Source of the DNA: Halicephalobus mephisto
Taxonomy: Eukaryota > Nematoda > Chromadorea > Rhabditida > Panagrolaimidae
DNA length: 64,000 bases
Reading direction: 5' to 3'
NCBI GenBank assembly: GCA_009193035.1
Contig: SWDT01000260.1
Coordinates: 1-64,000, forward strand
Below are positions 37,402-48,645 of the stretch, one piece after another. Under the pieces are notes generated by a model that did not search any database, was not told where the DNA came from, and worked only from the letters and a program-made list of their open reading frames with translations. The translations under genes and the position numbers were made by a program. Numbering within the stretch: position 1 is the stretch's first letter; the number at the start of each line of letters is the position of its first letter.

Positions 37402-39737
37402 ATGGAACAACCGACATTGAGCTCGAATTATCCCACTATTCCCACCATCCACGACATTGCTTCGCTGGCCGAGCAACGTTACCGACCACCACTGTTGCGC
37501 AGAGTGTCTCGCAGTGATCCACATATCGATGAAAGTCTGTTCTTCTTTATTTAGCTTGTTCTTTTGGTGTGTGTTTCATCGATGACTTCATTGATGCTTT
37601 GTCTGCTTTCGAACTGCATGCTTATTCATCCCAAACACAAGTCCGTTGTTGCTAGATGACCGCCCAACGGTCTATATTTCGAAATAACAGTTGAGACGTG
37701 CACAACGGGACTTTTTTGCTGTTGTTTATATCCCTAACGCCACGTGCTGATATTGCTGTTCGGATGGTGTTGAAGTAGATCTTTAATTTCTTATGTTGTA
37801 GGTGCCGCTCATTTGGTTTCTAGTGCATTGGAAACCCATAGCAATGGAAACGCTCTAATGCCATTTGATCAGAAGAGATCTGCTTCAGTCGTGTAAGTTC
37901 CTTTAATCTTCTTTTCTGATTACGTTCCGATGAATCCCATAGCGGATTTACTTCTTATTTTCTTTCGAAAATCCCTAATGACTTTTGGTTTCCACTTCGG
38001 AGGCTTATTTTGCGTCAATTTCGTTCGACAAGTTTGTGACGCTAATAGGTGGAGTATGCATCGGCTCGATCACCCACGTGGCTGATTTTTTCATTGAAAG
38101 TACAGAATCACCAGACATTTGATAATGATTGCTTTCGTCAAATAGCGGTGACGAGTCGTAGGATTTATTGTTCTGTACCAACAGACTGACATTTCAGTGC
38201 ATGATGCACTGATTTTCCTTCCTTTCGGCTTTTTAATAAGGTCATTAAGAAATGATCTTTAGTTCCTGTTTTTGATTACAATATTTTTGCGATGATAAAA
38301 GTTATCTTAGGGTGTTTTGTTTTTGCTGCAATGCTATCGCTCTTATTAGAAAACAAGTCCGAAACAGTTGTTTCCGTTGCAGTTTCCCCCTCCCTTTGGA
38401 TTGGTTCCTGTTTAAATAGTGTATCAATTATGTTTATTACGATCATGTTTTTCTGTCCAGGATGTGATTACTGCTCCCCAAGGCCGATTGTCCATTTAAT
38501 TCACTAGACGAAGCGGCTCCACCCAAAGGCGGTCTCAAGTCATCTTGAGGAGAAGCACCTTCCGTGGGGTTATAAACAGTTCTTCATTTTTATCATTTGT
38601 TGTAGAACACACAAATTAGTTTCCTGTTCATCCGAAGTTTCAAAAAAACGACCAAGCGTGTTATTTCGTCATTCTCGCCAACTGTCGTTCACCCACGTGG
38701 GGAACTTTGAGTTGTTTCTTTTCCGTTTTTCTTGAAGCAGGTTTTCGATGCACTGGGAAAGCACCCATAAAAATTTGCGCTTGTCTTTTCCATATAAGAG
38801 AACATTGGTTTTTTCAAATTTATTGTTTGATAAGAATTAGTCTAAACTTAATACCCATTGTTCTGACGATCGTAGTACCTGTAGACCTGTTCATCAACAA
38901 AGAACATTGTTCCGTTTGTTGAACGCAATTTGGCTTCGATAATATTTTCGGATAAGATTCTCCTCACCCAATAATTTTATTGTTGCTTTGCTTTTATTTC
39001 CTCGTTCCTTGTTCCCTTGTCTTTTGCTGGGTCACTTTATTGCCTCGACGTCGATGCAGTCTACCCTTAAAGTTTTTTAATCGATATTTCCGGTTGCTGT
39101 CTGGTTTCATTTGTATTAATTTTCCAGGCCTACCTCGGCGACTGGTCCAAACCAACAGCCCGAAGCTATTGAACGGAATTTGAGTGCTCTGAATCTTGGT
39201 TTGCTAGGAGCAAACGACGATAATTCGAATATCGGACCACTTCGAAAAGCGTCCAGCTTCATTCACGGTACTTCTTTTGGTATCGGACGTAAACCCTCGA
39301 CTTCTTCTCTTCTACATCTACCTCCTAGTTTCCAAATCGGAGGTAACGTTAGTCATATTGCCTATTCCGTGAGCCCAGCTCCGGAAGACGCTCATCACCA
39401 GCCCAACGGACTTTCTATGTCCGTTACTTCTAATTCATTGGCTGTAAAACCCAACAACGAAATCCAACACTCGGCCAGTATGGGTGGTGGTTTATTCAGT
39501 GGTCCCAACACCGACAACAGTTCTAATCGTGTTACCAGTGGCATTGTGCCGAACAACTCCTCGGAATCTTTGAATTCCGCAACTCACAGAGTTTGTTTAC
39601 TCAATTTCAAATTCTATGAAATAATCTGGATTTCTTTTCAGAGTGGCGTCATGGGAGTGTTTGGACGCGGGTTCTTCGCTAAACCGATGAGAAGCGAGGA
39701 GGAAAATTACCGTTACATTATGGCACTCGACCGTTGA
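37402..39737 (+). CDS. Unrecognised serine-rich protein with repeated basophilic-kinase-type sites
   Basis: Four exons join in frame: 37402-37534, 37802-37892, 39128-39590, 39642-39737; 260 residues. The start was chosen because TCTTTTCAG ends 6 nt before the ATG and the frame reads through all junctions. The protein is mostly disordered, rich in Ser, Asn and Pro. Three basic-residue phosphosite-like motifs stand out: LRRVSRSDP (about 32-40), QKRSASVV (about 68-75) and LRKASSF, which could be PKA/AKT/AMPK-type or 14-3-3 sites. The last exon encodes a compact, conserved-looking tail, VFGRGFFAKPMRSEEENYRY, then IMALDR. I do not recognise the family. The charged, aromatic tail is the likeliest binding module. 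Confidence 0.75.
37893..39127 (+). other. Long intron (1235 nt) of the serine-rich gene
   Basis: It contains two copies of the 11-mer CACCCACGTGG (38071-38081 and 38690-38700), each with a CACGTG E-box, and a perfect 6-bp hairpin CTCAAG/CTTGAG with a 4-nt loop at 38534-38549. No coding exon is evident. It may hold enhancers or an internal promoter. Confidence 0.4.
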
Positions 39738-41296
39738 GAAATACTTTTGCCGTTAACTTGATTCGGAAAACGGAAACTTTGCTCTACCTACCTGATTCAC
39801 TTTTGTCATTTCAGTAATTTTATTTTCTGACGAGCTGCATTGCTACCTTGTCTCTTAATTCCCTCGATTCGGACGAGCTTCTCAATTCTGAAGCAGTGTT
39901 GCTCTCGTTTCATTGTGATAGTTGTTGGTCTGGGATTCTGGACTTATTTCCTTTTAGCGGGTAAAATTTTTGTCAACAGTCTTTGCCATCAATATTTTAC
40001 GAAATCGACTGAATTGAAAATAATTGACATTGTTTTCGATTTCTGTCTAGTGATGTTATCATGAGACTTCTGTCTGATGTAAAAGGCCATGGATGGGATT
40101 TAAGTTTTGAAGTTCCCCGATGTCTTATGAAAACCGATGCATTTATCAGACAAGAACAAATTACAAAAGAGCAAAATAAATCTTTGCTTTAGTCCAGTGT
40201 ACATGAAAGGTGAATAAAATTGATAGTTTTATGGTTATTTTCGCTGTTTCGACTCTGATTGAATTATCAAAGTACAATATCTTCAAAATGAACTTGGGGA
40301 AGAAAAGTGGGCAGCACAAGCGAAAACTTCATGTGACTGAAAGTTCATGGGATGCAGAATCTCCAAAAATCTAGTGAGAGATTTCGAAATTTTCAGGGAC
40401 GTCATGCCAACTCTTGGGACCTGGCATTTTATAAAAATTTTTAGGATTTCTCATAATCTATTGAGAATTCTAAAGCATTCCAGAGTTCAGTAGGGATTTC
40501 TCGAATCCAGCAAAAGCTGTTGAAGCCGTTCAAGATCTTGCAGAAGTTTTTGGAATATCAAAAATTCAATTATAAAACTAAAATTCTTGAAATGTTTTCT
40601 TGGGCTTTATTAGAGCTCCCGAAACTCAATGAAAGATTTTGGAACCTTTGGGAGTGTTATAGAATCTTCTGAAGCGTTCCAGATTTCCACAAGTCTCCAG
40701 AACACTTCGGAGTTTTGGGAAAACTTAAAGTCGATATATGGAATTGGTAATCCTGGGTTTTTCAAAAGGTTCTGGACACCTGTGTTGAGGTGATTTTGCA
40801 CTAACCCTTTTTTCTACTTTTATATATTGTGATGATTTGACCTGAGAATGAACTAACGACACGATCGTGTGAGTCCCATAGTGGTCGCTGTATTTTGTTT
40901 TACAGAGAACAGTTAAGAACTCCTTATGGTGTCTTACTTTTGAATGCAACACCCTAGCTTTATTCCCCGACACATAGCCATACATTTTTTGTGGCCCGTC
41001 CGTCCATCTTAAGGCATGGCACTATACGTTTACTTTTTATCGGTAATTACAATCACTTGTTCAACTTCTCGAGAACAAATTTTGGGTGTTTCTTTATTTG
41101 GTTTGTCCCTCTTTCATCGATATCTTTTTGTTCTGTTTGCGAGTTCCCTAGTTTCTTTTTTTGCAGTAGATGGCTGATTACGATCAGGCCGTGGTGTTCA
41201 CCTTGATCTTTTTTCTGATTGATCGAGTTGACCAAATAAACAAATATCGAGAAAATTATTTCGATTTTCAGACTTCCCAGACTTTTGGAGTCGAAA
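39738..41296. other. Intergenic region with a degenerate repeat patch
   Basis: 3' flank of the serine-rich gene, with AATAAA near 40176 and 40214. About 40370-40760 is the TTC/GAA-rich degenerate repeat. The last 300 bp precede MTHFD1; GATTTTCAG at about 41270 ends 26 nt before its ATG. Confidence 0.45.
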
Positions 41297-44192
41297 ATGG
41301 CGAAACTTATTGATGGAAAAGCTGTGGCTCTCAATGTCACTGAAGGTGTCAAAAAGGACCTCGCTTCCATTAGGCAAAAGAATCCTGCCTTCACACCTTG
41401 TTTAGCTATTGTTCAAGTAAGTTGTATTTCCAGATAGATAAGTTAATTTTGAACTTTTAGGTGGGTGACAGAAGTGATTCCAATGTCTACATTTCCAATA
41501 AGATGAAACGGGCCACCGAAATTGGAATGGAAGCGAAATTAATCAAGTTGCCACCTTCCATAACTCAACCCGAACTCGAAAGGGAAATAGACAGTTTGAA
41601 TAATGATTACAACGTCGATGGAATCATTGTTCAACTTCCACTGGAGACGGAGAATAAGATTGACGCTGATAGTGTTATCGACAGAATTTCCCATTCAAAA
41701 GATGTCGATGGATTGACTCGAGAAAATGCTGGAAGACTTGCAAGAGGAGAACTCGAAAACTCCATCTTCCCTTGTACCCCCTACGGCTGTCTCCATCTCG
41801 TCAAAGAAGCCCTTGGAGATTTCAGCAAGATTGCTGGTAAGAAGGTTGTAGTCATAGGAAGATCGAAGATTGTTGGGTCCCCTGCTGCTGCACTCTTCAT
41901 GTGGCATCACGCTACAGTAACCATTTGTCATTCCAAAACTGCCAACTTGAGAGAACAATGTCAAACAGCTGATATATTAATTGTTGCCATCGGGAGATCC
42001 CAGTACGTCAAAGCAGATTGGGTCAAGCCAGGAGCTGTTGTTATCGACTGTGGTATCAACGTTGAAATCAATTCTGAAGGCAAGAAGAAACTCACAGGGG
42101 ATGTTGATTTTGAAGCTGTGAAGGACGTTGCTAGTCACATCACTCCCGTTCCAGGAGGAGTTGGTCCGATGACAGTGGCCATGCTGATGAAGAATACTTT
42201 CGATCAGGCAGTTTCTCGAAGACTGAAGTCGGATAGGAAATGGGATCTGAACCCTCTTCCTGTCAAACTTCTGACTCCAGTTCCCGCTGATATCGCTGTT
42301 TCAAGAGCGCAGAAACCCAAAAAAATCGAACTCGTGGGTTTTCTCCGATATAGAAATATATCAAACTTTATTTTCAGCTCGCTCAAGAGATTGGAATCAC
42401 TCCTGATGAACTTGAGTTATACGGTCAGACGAAAGCTAAAGTCTCTCTGGATATCTTGAAACGAATGGAAGACCGTCCTAATGGCAAGTATGTGGTTGTT
42501 GTTGGAATTACTCCCACACCCCTTGGTGAAGGTAAAAGTACAACTACCATTGGACTCGTCCAAGGTCTCTGTGCTCACTTACAAAAGAACGCCTTTGCTT
42601 GTGTTCGTCAGCCCTCACAAGGCCCTACATTTGGAATCAAAGGAGGAGCCGCCGGAGGAGGATATTCTCAAGTTATTCCAATGGAAGAATTCAATCTTCA
42701 TTTGACGGGTGATATTCATGCCATCACTGCTGCAAATAATTTGGTGGCTGCTGCTATTGACACCAGAATCTTTCATGAAGCCACTCAGCCGGACGATGCT
42801 CTTTTCAACAGACTAGTTCCGAAGAATAAAGACGGAATCAGAGAACTTTCTGCTATCCAGAAACGAAGATTACTTCGTCAGGGAATCACGGGCGTTGATG
42901 ATGCAGAAAAGCTGACTCCAGAACAACGACTCAAATTCTCGAGACTGAATATTGATCCTAACACGATTACCTTCAACAGAGTCATTGACACAAACGATCG
43001 TTACCTTCGAGGAATAGAAGTTGGACTTGGACCCCAAGAAAAAGGGAAATCAAGGAGAACGGAGTTTATGATTACTGTGGGAAGTGAACTGATGGCTATT
43101 CTCGCTTTGGCGACGGACTTGGCTGATCTCCGTGATCGAGTGGCCAAAGTTGTCGTTGCCAACGATGTTGATGGTAATCCTGTCACTATTGATGATGTTG
43201 GAGTCACTGGAGCCGTCACTGTTCTCATGAAGGATACTATCAAGCCAAATTTGATGCAGACCGTCGAAGGAACTCCTGTATTCGTTCATGCAGGTCCTTT
43301 CGCGAATATTGCTCATGGAGCGAGTTCAATTCTCGCTGATACGATTGCCTTGAAATTAGTTGGAGAAGATGGCTTCGTCGTTACTGAAGCAGGATTCGGA
43401 GCTGACATTGGAATGGAGAAATTCTTCAACATCAAGTGCAGATATTCCGGACTTACACCCAATGTTGTTGTGCTAGTAGCTACTGTAAGAGCCCTGAAGA
43501 TGCACGGAGGTGGTCCCCCAGTTACAGCCGGAGCTCCTCTAGCCTTGGAATACCGTCAACCAAACCTGGATTTACTCACTAAAGGCTGTGATTCGAATTT
43601 GAGAAAACAAATCGAGAACGCTCTGAAGTTCAACGTTCCTGTAGTCGTCTCTGTAAATCGGTTTGCTACAGATTCCGATGAGGAACTCGAACTCGTGAAG
43701 CAGAAGGCCAGTCAATACGGAGCCGTTGGAATCGTCGCAAATCACTGGGCAGAAGGAGGAAAAGGAGCTGCAGCCCTTGCTGAAGCCGTTATTGAAGCCA
43801 GTAAAAAAGAAAGCAAATTCAGATTCCTCTATCCTCTCAATGAATCCATCGAAGCCAAGATTACCACAATCGCTAAGGAGATTTATGGAGCTGACGGAAT
43901 CGAGCTCAGCGATTTAGCGAAGGAGAAGATTGAAATCTACACCAGAAATGGATTTTCCCAATTACCGATGTGTATGGCCAAGACCCAACTTTCCCTTTCT
44001 CACGACCCGACCAAGAAAGGAGCGCCGACGGGATTTACATTGCCTATCAGGGACATCCGAGTTTCTGCTGGAGCCGGATTCATCTTCCCTCTCTGTGGGG
44101 ACATCACAACCATGCCAGGACTCAACACAAGACCTTGTTTCTTCGATATCGACATCGACCCTGAAACATTGCTCATCGAAGGACTTTTCTAA
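41297..44192 (+). CDS. MTHFD1: C1-tetrahydrofolate synthase, trifunctional cytosolic (MTHFD1)
   Basis: Three exons: 41297-41416, 41461-42333, 42378-44192; 935 residues, the same length as human MTHFD1. It interconverts methylene-, methenyl- and formyl-tetrahydrofolate and makes formyl-THF from formate with ATP, feeding purine and thymidylate synthesis. The N-terminal dehydrogenase/cyclohydrolase domain (about 1-295) keeps the catalytic pair Tyr50/Lys54 in VYISNK, the DVDGL and PCTPYG blocks, the GRSKIVGSP nucleotide-binding motif and [15 protein letters not shown]. The C-terminal formate-THF ligase (about 310-935) has its P-loop at about 376-387 ([12 protein letters not shown]) and the [11 protein letters not shown] and [11 protein letters not shown] blocks. 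All active-site motifs I can check are intact. No mitochondrial presequence is seen. The stop lies 53 bp from the stop of the opposing GALNT gene. Confidence 0.97.
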
Positions 44193-44245
44193 CTGTAAAT
44201 CTACTGGATATAATCCATCATTTATCCTGTCTAATTCGTTAGAAT

Positions 44246-46010
44246 TTAAAGTTCGTCCCGTAAGTGTTCAACGAGTTTAGGATAAACATTCTGTATATAC
44301 CACTTGAATGGCTTGCAATTCAGTCTTTTCCTGAGGGAAATTCTGTCTGAGAGATCCCCGACATCCAGTGTTCTTCCTTGAGGACGAGAGTTGAAAAATC
44401 TCTCTTGGTATTTGTCGAGCCAAACTTTAGCAGTTCTAACGGAATTGTGGAGATTGGTGTCAGTGATTTTCTCTTTCCCCTTGTATGGTCTTCTCGTTCG
44501 GAAAACATGCCCGACTCTACTGCATGGGGATACTACGATAGATCCCCCACATGTCCAGGTTCTGATGGAAAGTTCAATATTTTCGGCTCCCCAGATCTCC
44601 ATTCCTTCGTCATATTCGCCAATCTTCCTGAAGTAATCCGTAGAAACAGCCAGTAATCCACCTGACATGCTGGGAGCTCTGAAAATTACAGCCATCAATC
44701 ATCACCGTATGGAGTGCAATCCATTGTCTTCGGTTATTGTAACTAAAGCAGAAATTACTTACTCGAATAATTTGACGTTATTTTCTTCAACGTCCCAGTA
44801 ACTCCAATCAAAATATTCCCATTTGAAGAAGAGAGACCAATCAAACCCTCCTTTTGCAATCATGGCCTTGGAGAATTTGAAATCCGTTGGATGAATAAGA
44901 TCGACAATAGGCAATACTATACGTGTAGGATCTTCTTCCACTGCCGCGAGTAAAGGCTCCAGCCATCTATCGGTGACTTCACAGTGACTGTCCAGGAAGA
45001 CAATTACATCTCCTTTCGCAAGACGAGAAGCAAATACCTGAAATCACTTTTATAGTTAATTCTCTCCAAATCTCCCAACTGTTTCAAGTCCTGAATTTGA
45101 AGTAGTTATAAATCGAATCGAATTCAATTTATATATCAATTTCTTCAAAGGAGGCAAAGCTGAAGCTAATAAACTATAAAATTGAGATAAAAAGTAATAA
45201 CCTAAAAATAATAATTCTAGCGTCATTTCTAATCAACTATTGAACTCCATTCTCTCAATCTTTCGTTGCGAGACCCTCGTATCAAACCGCGTGTAAAATC
45301 CGAGGGGATTTACATAAAATTAAATCTTTTCGGGTCGAAATTCCCTATTTTTGAATTTGGAGTTGACTCAAATATTCAAAATCGATAATTTCTATCATTA
45401 TCAATGCAAAAACGTCATTAATAAAATACTTTACCTTAGCTCTGATCAACCCCGCTCTTGTTTCATTTCGAACAAAGTTGATTTTCAACTTATTAGACCA
45501 GTTTTCAAGATTGGAGTATTTCTTCAGTTGTTCTTCAATTTGGAGATCTTTCTCACTCGCATCGTCGTATAAGATAACCTCGTAAATACTACCCAAAGGC
45601 GACCGATCAATGATACTATTAATCATCCTCACAAGGACAGAAAATCCTTCATTGTGGTAGATGATCACGATACTCGCCTTCAAGTGCAAATTGTACTTAA
45701 TTTCTGCACACTTTTTATGAGCAGCAGGTTCTAAGGTCCTTCTAGGTCCAATTTTGTCACTGACTAAAATATTGAAGCTATAACTTTTTTGACCGAACAT
45801 AAGTCTCCTATATTCTTCTGAAGTGTTATCTGGAGGTACGGTATAGGAGACATTGCAGCTCGACCAGTCGAAGTTGTTCCATCTGTCCATTTCCTCAGTC
45901 GGATGGATGAATGGGCATTCCGGAAGTTTTGTTTCATTCTTCAACGGATCTACTCCATAAGCAAGCCCGAGTACGGAAAACATCAACATAAATAATAAAT
46001 ACAGATTCAT
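44246..46010 (-). CDS. GALNT: Polypeptide N-acetylgalactosaminyltransferase lacking the lectin domain
   Basis: Three exons: 46010-45435, 45037-44763, 44678-44246; 427 residues, where the family usually has 550-650. It would start mucin-type O-glycosylation by adding GalNAc to Ser/Thr in the Golgi. A hydrophobic N-terminus ([17 protein letters not shown]) serves as signal anchor or signal peptide, with almost no stem. GT-A catalytic motifs are present: [25 protein letters not shown] at 208-210, GGFDWSL, a WGAEN variant of WGGEN, and the metal-ligand GHVFR. The protein stops soon after the family boundary motif (KWYIQNVYP), so the C-terminal ricin-type lectin domain is absent. Only 53 bp separate this stop from MTHFD1, leaving no room for another exon. 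The 397-nt first intron is long for this window. Confidence 0.9.
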
Positions 46011-46580
46011 TTTTAACAAAGAATAACAGAATCGAGTTGTGAGCAGTTTTCAGGTCAATCGATCTCGATACATGGAGGTGAACGGGGCGGATAACCTTGA
46101 CGCTGTCTCCAAACTTTCCAAAACAAATCGCCTTAAATGGACGTAAAATTTACCGTCTTTTATGAATACTTAGAAGAAATAAAAATACAGTTCAAAATAT
46201 GAGATTTTACATAAAATACACCCAATCGGGATCCATATTTCCTTACTTCTTGCCGTCATCTTAATCAAAGACTAAAGGCCATTCAACCCAATCTTGGTAC
46301 GCTTCGAAACTTAAGAGCCAGAAAAAAATAAATCCTGAAGTGATTCTAATATTCAAACCTAATGGGGACAGACTTAAGAAACAGAAGCTCTGGACTAGAC
46401 AACAGGCAGACAGTTACTTTGCCGGTTAAACATGAACTATTAACACGCTTTGCTGTAAATAATCAAGCAAAGTATGTAAATTTAAATTTTTTCTAATCTT
46501 TAGAACTAACTGGTACACGACTGAAGAGAATTACGAACTTTTCAGAAGGATGTGGATATTCATTCTGTGTATATTTCATA
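46011..46580. other. Musashi 3' flank / GALNT upstream region
   Basis: Both neighbours are on the minus strand. This 570-bp interval holds the Musashi 3' end and the GALNT promoter. I see no clear splice acceptor next to the GALNT start and no other gene. Confidence 0.4.
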
Positions 46581-48645
46581 CTACATTTTGTTGAAAGTGT
46601 TCGCAATTGGTTGTTGATGTCCGAGTGGATTCTGGCCAGTATAAGCCAGAGCGTGTACATCAAAAACACCGGCATTGGCAATAGCCTCGTAGACGGCCTG
46701 ATGTTGAGCGACGATCTGGGCAGCAGCGAAATCCCTAGGAGTGGCCGTATTTCCACCGGATGTGCCATTGTTGCTGGTACTGCTACGTCCCGACGGAGAA
46801 ATCCCGTATTGTTGCGAGAAACCGTTAAACATTCCAGGATAAAGCACGTTTGTGCCGTACGGTAGTCGAGGCATATAAGAAGCGTAGGCTGAAAACCCCA
46901 TATATAAACTCTAGGTCGAGTCAAGTAAGATCATACCAAGCAAATGTTCCGGTGCCAGCCCGTATAAATTACGTGCCGCTGCAGCACGATTTTTATTAAT
47001 TTGGACCGGAAGCATTACTTCTTTAGGTTGGGCTTTCTTGCACTCGACCATTTTGCCATTAATTTCATGGAAGTGAATTTCACAAACTTTGTCACTGACC
47101 TCGTCATCATCAAAAGTTATGAAGCCGAACCCTGAAAGTAACTCTGTTATCTTCTTTCACATCGACGATGTCTTTATTTTCCATTTTAAAAAGTACGGAT
47201 TTGAAGGGCATGAAGAGCCATCAAAAAGTAGGACTAAAGCTCTTAAGACCAAATTCGGCAATTCTGTTGGATTTTCAATTTCGAGTTAAGAGAAACGAAA
47301 AACGCTCAATCATTTGTTCCCGAAAATTCCTTGAAGGGCTTAGAGGAATTTAAATTATGAGAAGTTCCATGCCAGATAAATCGCAACATTTATCGATCTA
47401 CTTTTGTCCGGGAAAACAACGGCTTGGAGATTTGGATGAAAACCTGCTAAAAAGGTCCCATGGGCTAGGATAGCAATGCAATTTGCCGAACCACTATTTC
47501 ATCTTCAGACAACTTCCGGAATAATTGTAGTAAAAATAGAATCCCGTAGAAACTCCTAGGACTCAATAAACTTGGAGCCGTTCGAAACTTTGCCTTCTGA
47601 AAGGTTCTAGAAGATTTTGGGAATTTGTCCTAAGAGAATCTCATACTCCTAATTTTTAATTTACACAGCAGGATGGTTCAAGTCAGGACTTCATGCTTTG
47701 ACAATATCCGAAGTAATCGAGCCAAAGAAAACCTCACCTCTATGTCTCTGGGTAGTCTTATCATACATAAGCATGGCATCTTCTATTTTGCCATATTGCT
47801 GGAAGTAACTTTTCATATCTTCTAAAGTTGAATTCGACGATAATCCTCCAATAAAAATTTTTTTTGTCTTAACCACCATCTTTGGTTGAGCTCTTTTGGG
47901 GAAGGCCACTTTTGGGTCAATCTAAAACAAGCTGATGAAAATTGTAGTCCCTTTATTACAAAAAGGAAAATTGCGTTTTCTATTCTGTCATCTTGGAAAC
48001 AATGGCAGAACCAGACAAAAGCCTCCATGTGGGTAACCCCGTTGACACAAAACTTTCGTTTTCAGAATTCAGAACGGTGAACAATGTCAATTTCAAGAAA
48101 GCCCATACCTTTTTGTTGTCCAGTTCATGGTGAGGTTCAGCGAGGACTTTGTCGACGCTACTCGGATGAGCAAACGTAATGAAGCCGAATCCTCTGAAAA
48201 ACTTGTTTTTGCAGCTGTCAAATATTATGGAAATGAGACAAATCGAGATATCGACCAAAAAAGACAAACCTGGCTCTTTTCGTGGCCGGATCCCTCATGA
48301 CCATGCATTCATTGACTTCTCCGAATTTAGTAAAATAATCTCTCAAACCCTCTGAAACCGATTAATTGATCACATGAATGAAAAAAAACTAACCTGCAGT
48401 TGTTTGCCAACTAAGTCCACCGATAAACATTTTCCTAAAGCAAATTCATGAGTATTGATCTAAGAGGGATAAACATACCCTGGATCATTTTGGGGCTCTC
48501 CTCCATCGAGGTCTAGGTTAGGACTTTGCATCTCCTCGTCCATTTGCTGCTTGTCTACACTTTCACTATCGCTAGCGACAGATTTGGCAATACTACTTTT
48601 GCTGCTGGTGCCCTCCTTATTCGGCACACCATTATTTTTCAACAT
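46581..48645 (-). CDS. MSI: Musashi RNA-binding protein (two RRMs)
   Basis: Seven exons: 48645-48479, 48434-48394, 48351-48270, 48193-48109, 47921-47738, 47131-46937, 46888-46581; 353 residues, typical of the family. Musashi proteins bind UAG-containing 3' UTR sites and control translation in neural and germline cells. RRM1 starts near residue 57 ([15 protein letters not shown]1 GFGFITF). RRM2 starts near 146 ([12 protein letters not shown]1 RGFGFITF, then [19 protein letters not shown], diagnostic). The linker [12 protein letters not shown] is the Musashi/DAZAP1 type. The C-terminus is low-complexity, Ala/Asn/Gly/Gln-rich, as in other Musashi proteins. A CTCTAAG acceptor lies about 10 nt before the ATG. 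An alternative name would be a DAZAP1/hnRNP-like protein, but the inter-RRM and post-RRM2 sequences favour Musashi. Confidence 0.95.
47132..47737 (-). other. Long Musashi intron with a TTC/GAA repeat patch
   Basis: This 606-nt intron splits RNP1 of RRM2 (R-G/FGF). The segment 47550-47650 has the degenerate GAA/TTC text. Nothing else is recognised. Confidence 0.45.

Noticed and set aside
38534..38549. 6-bp stem, 4-nt loop as a histone-type 3' stem-loop
   Set aside because: The stem is CTCAAG/CTTGAG with loop TCAT, lacking the histone consensus, and no histone gene is nearby.
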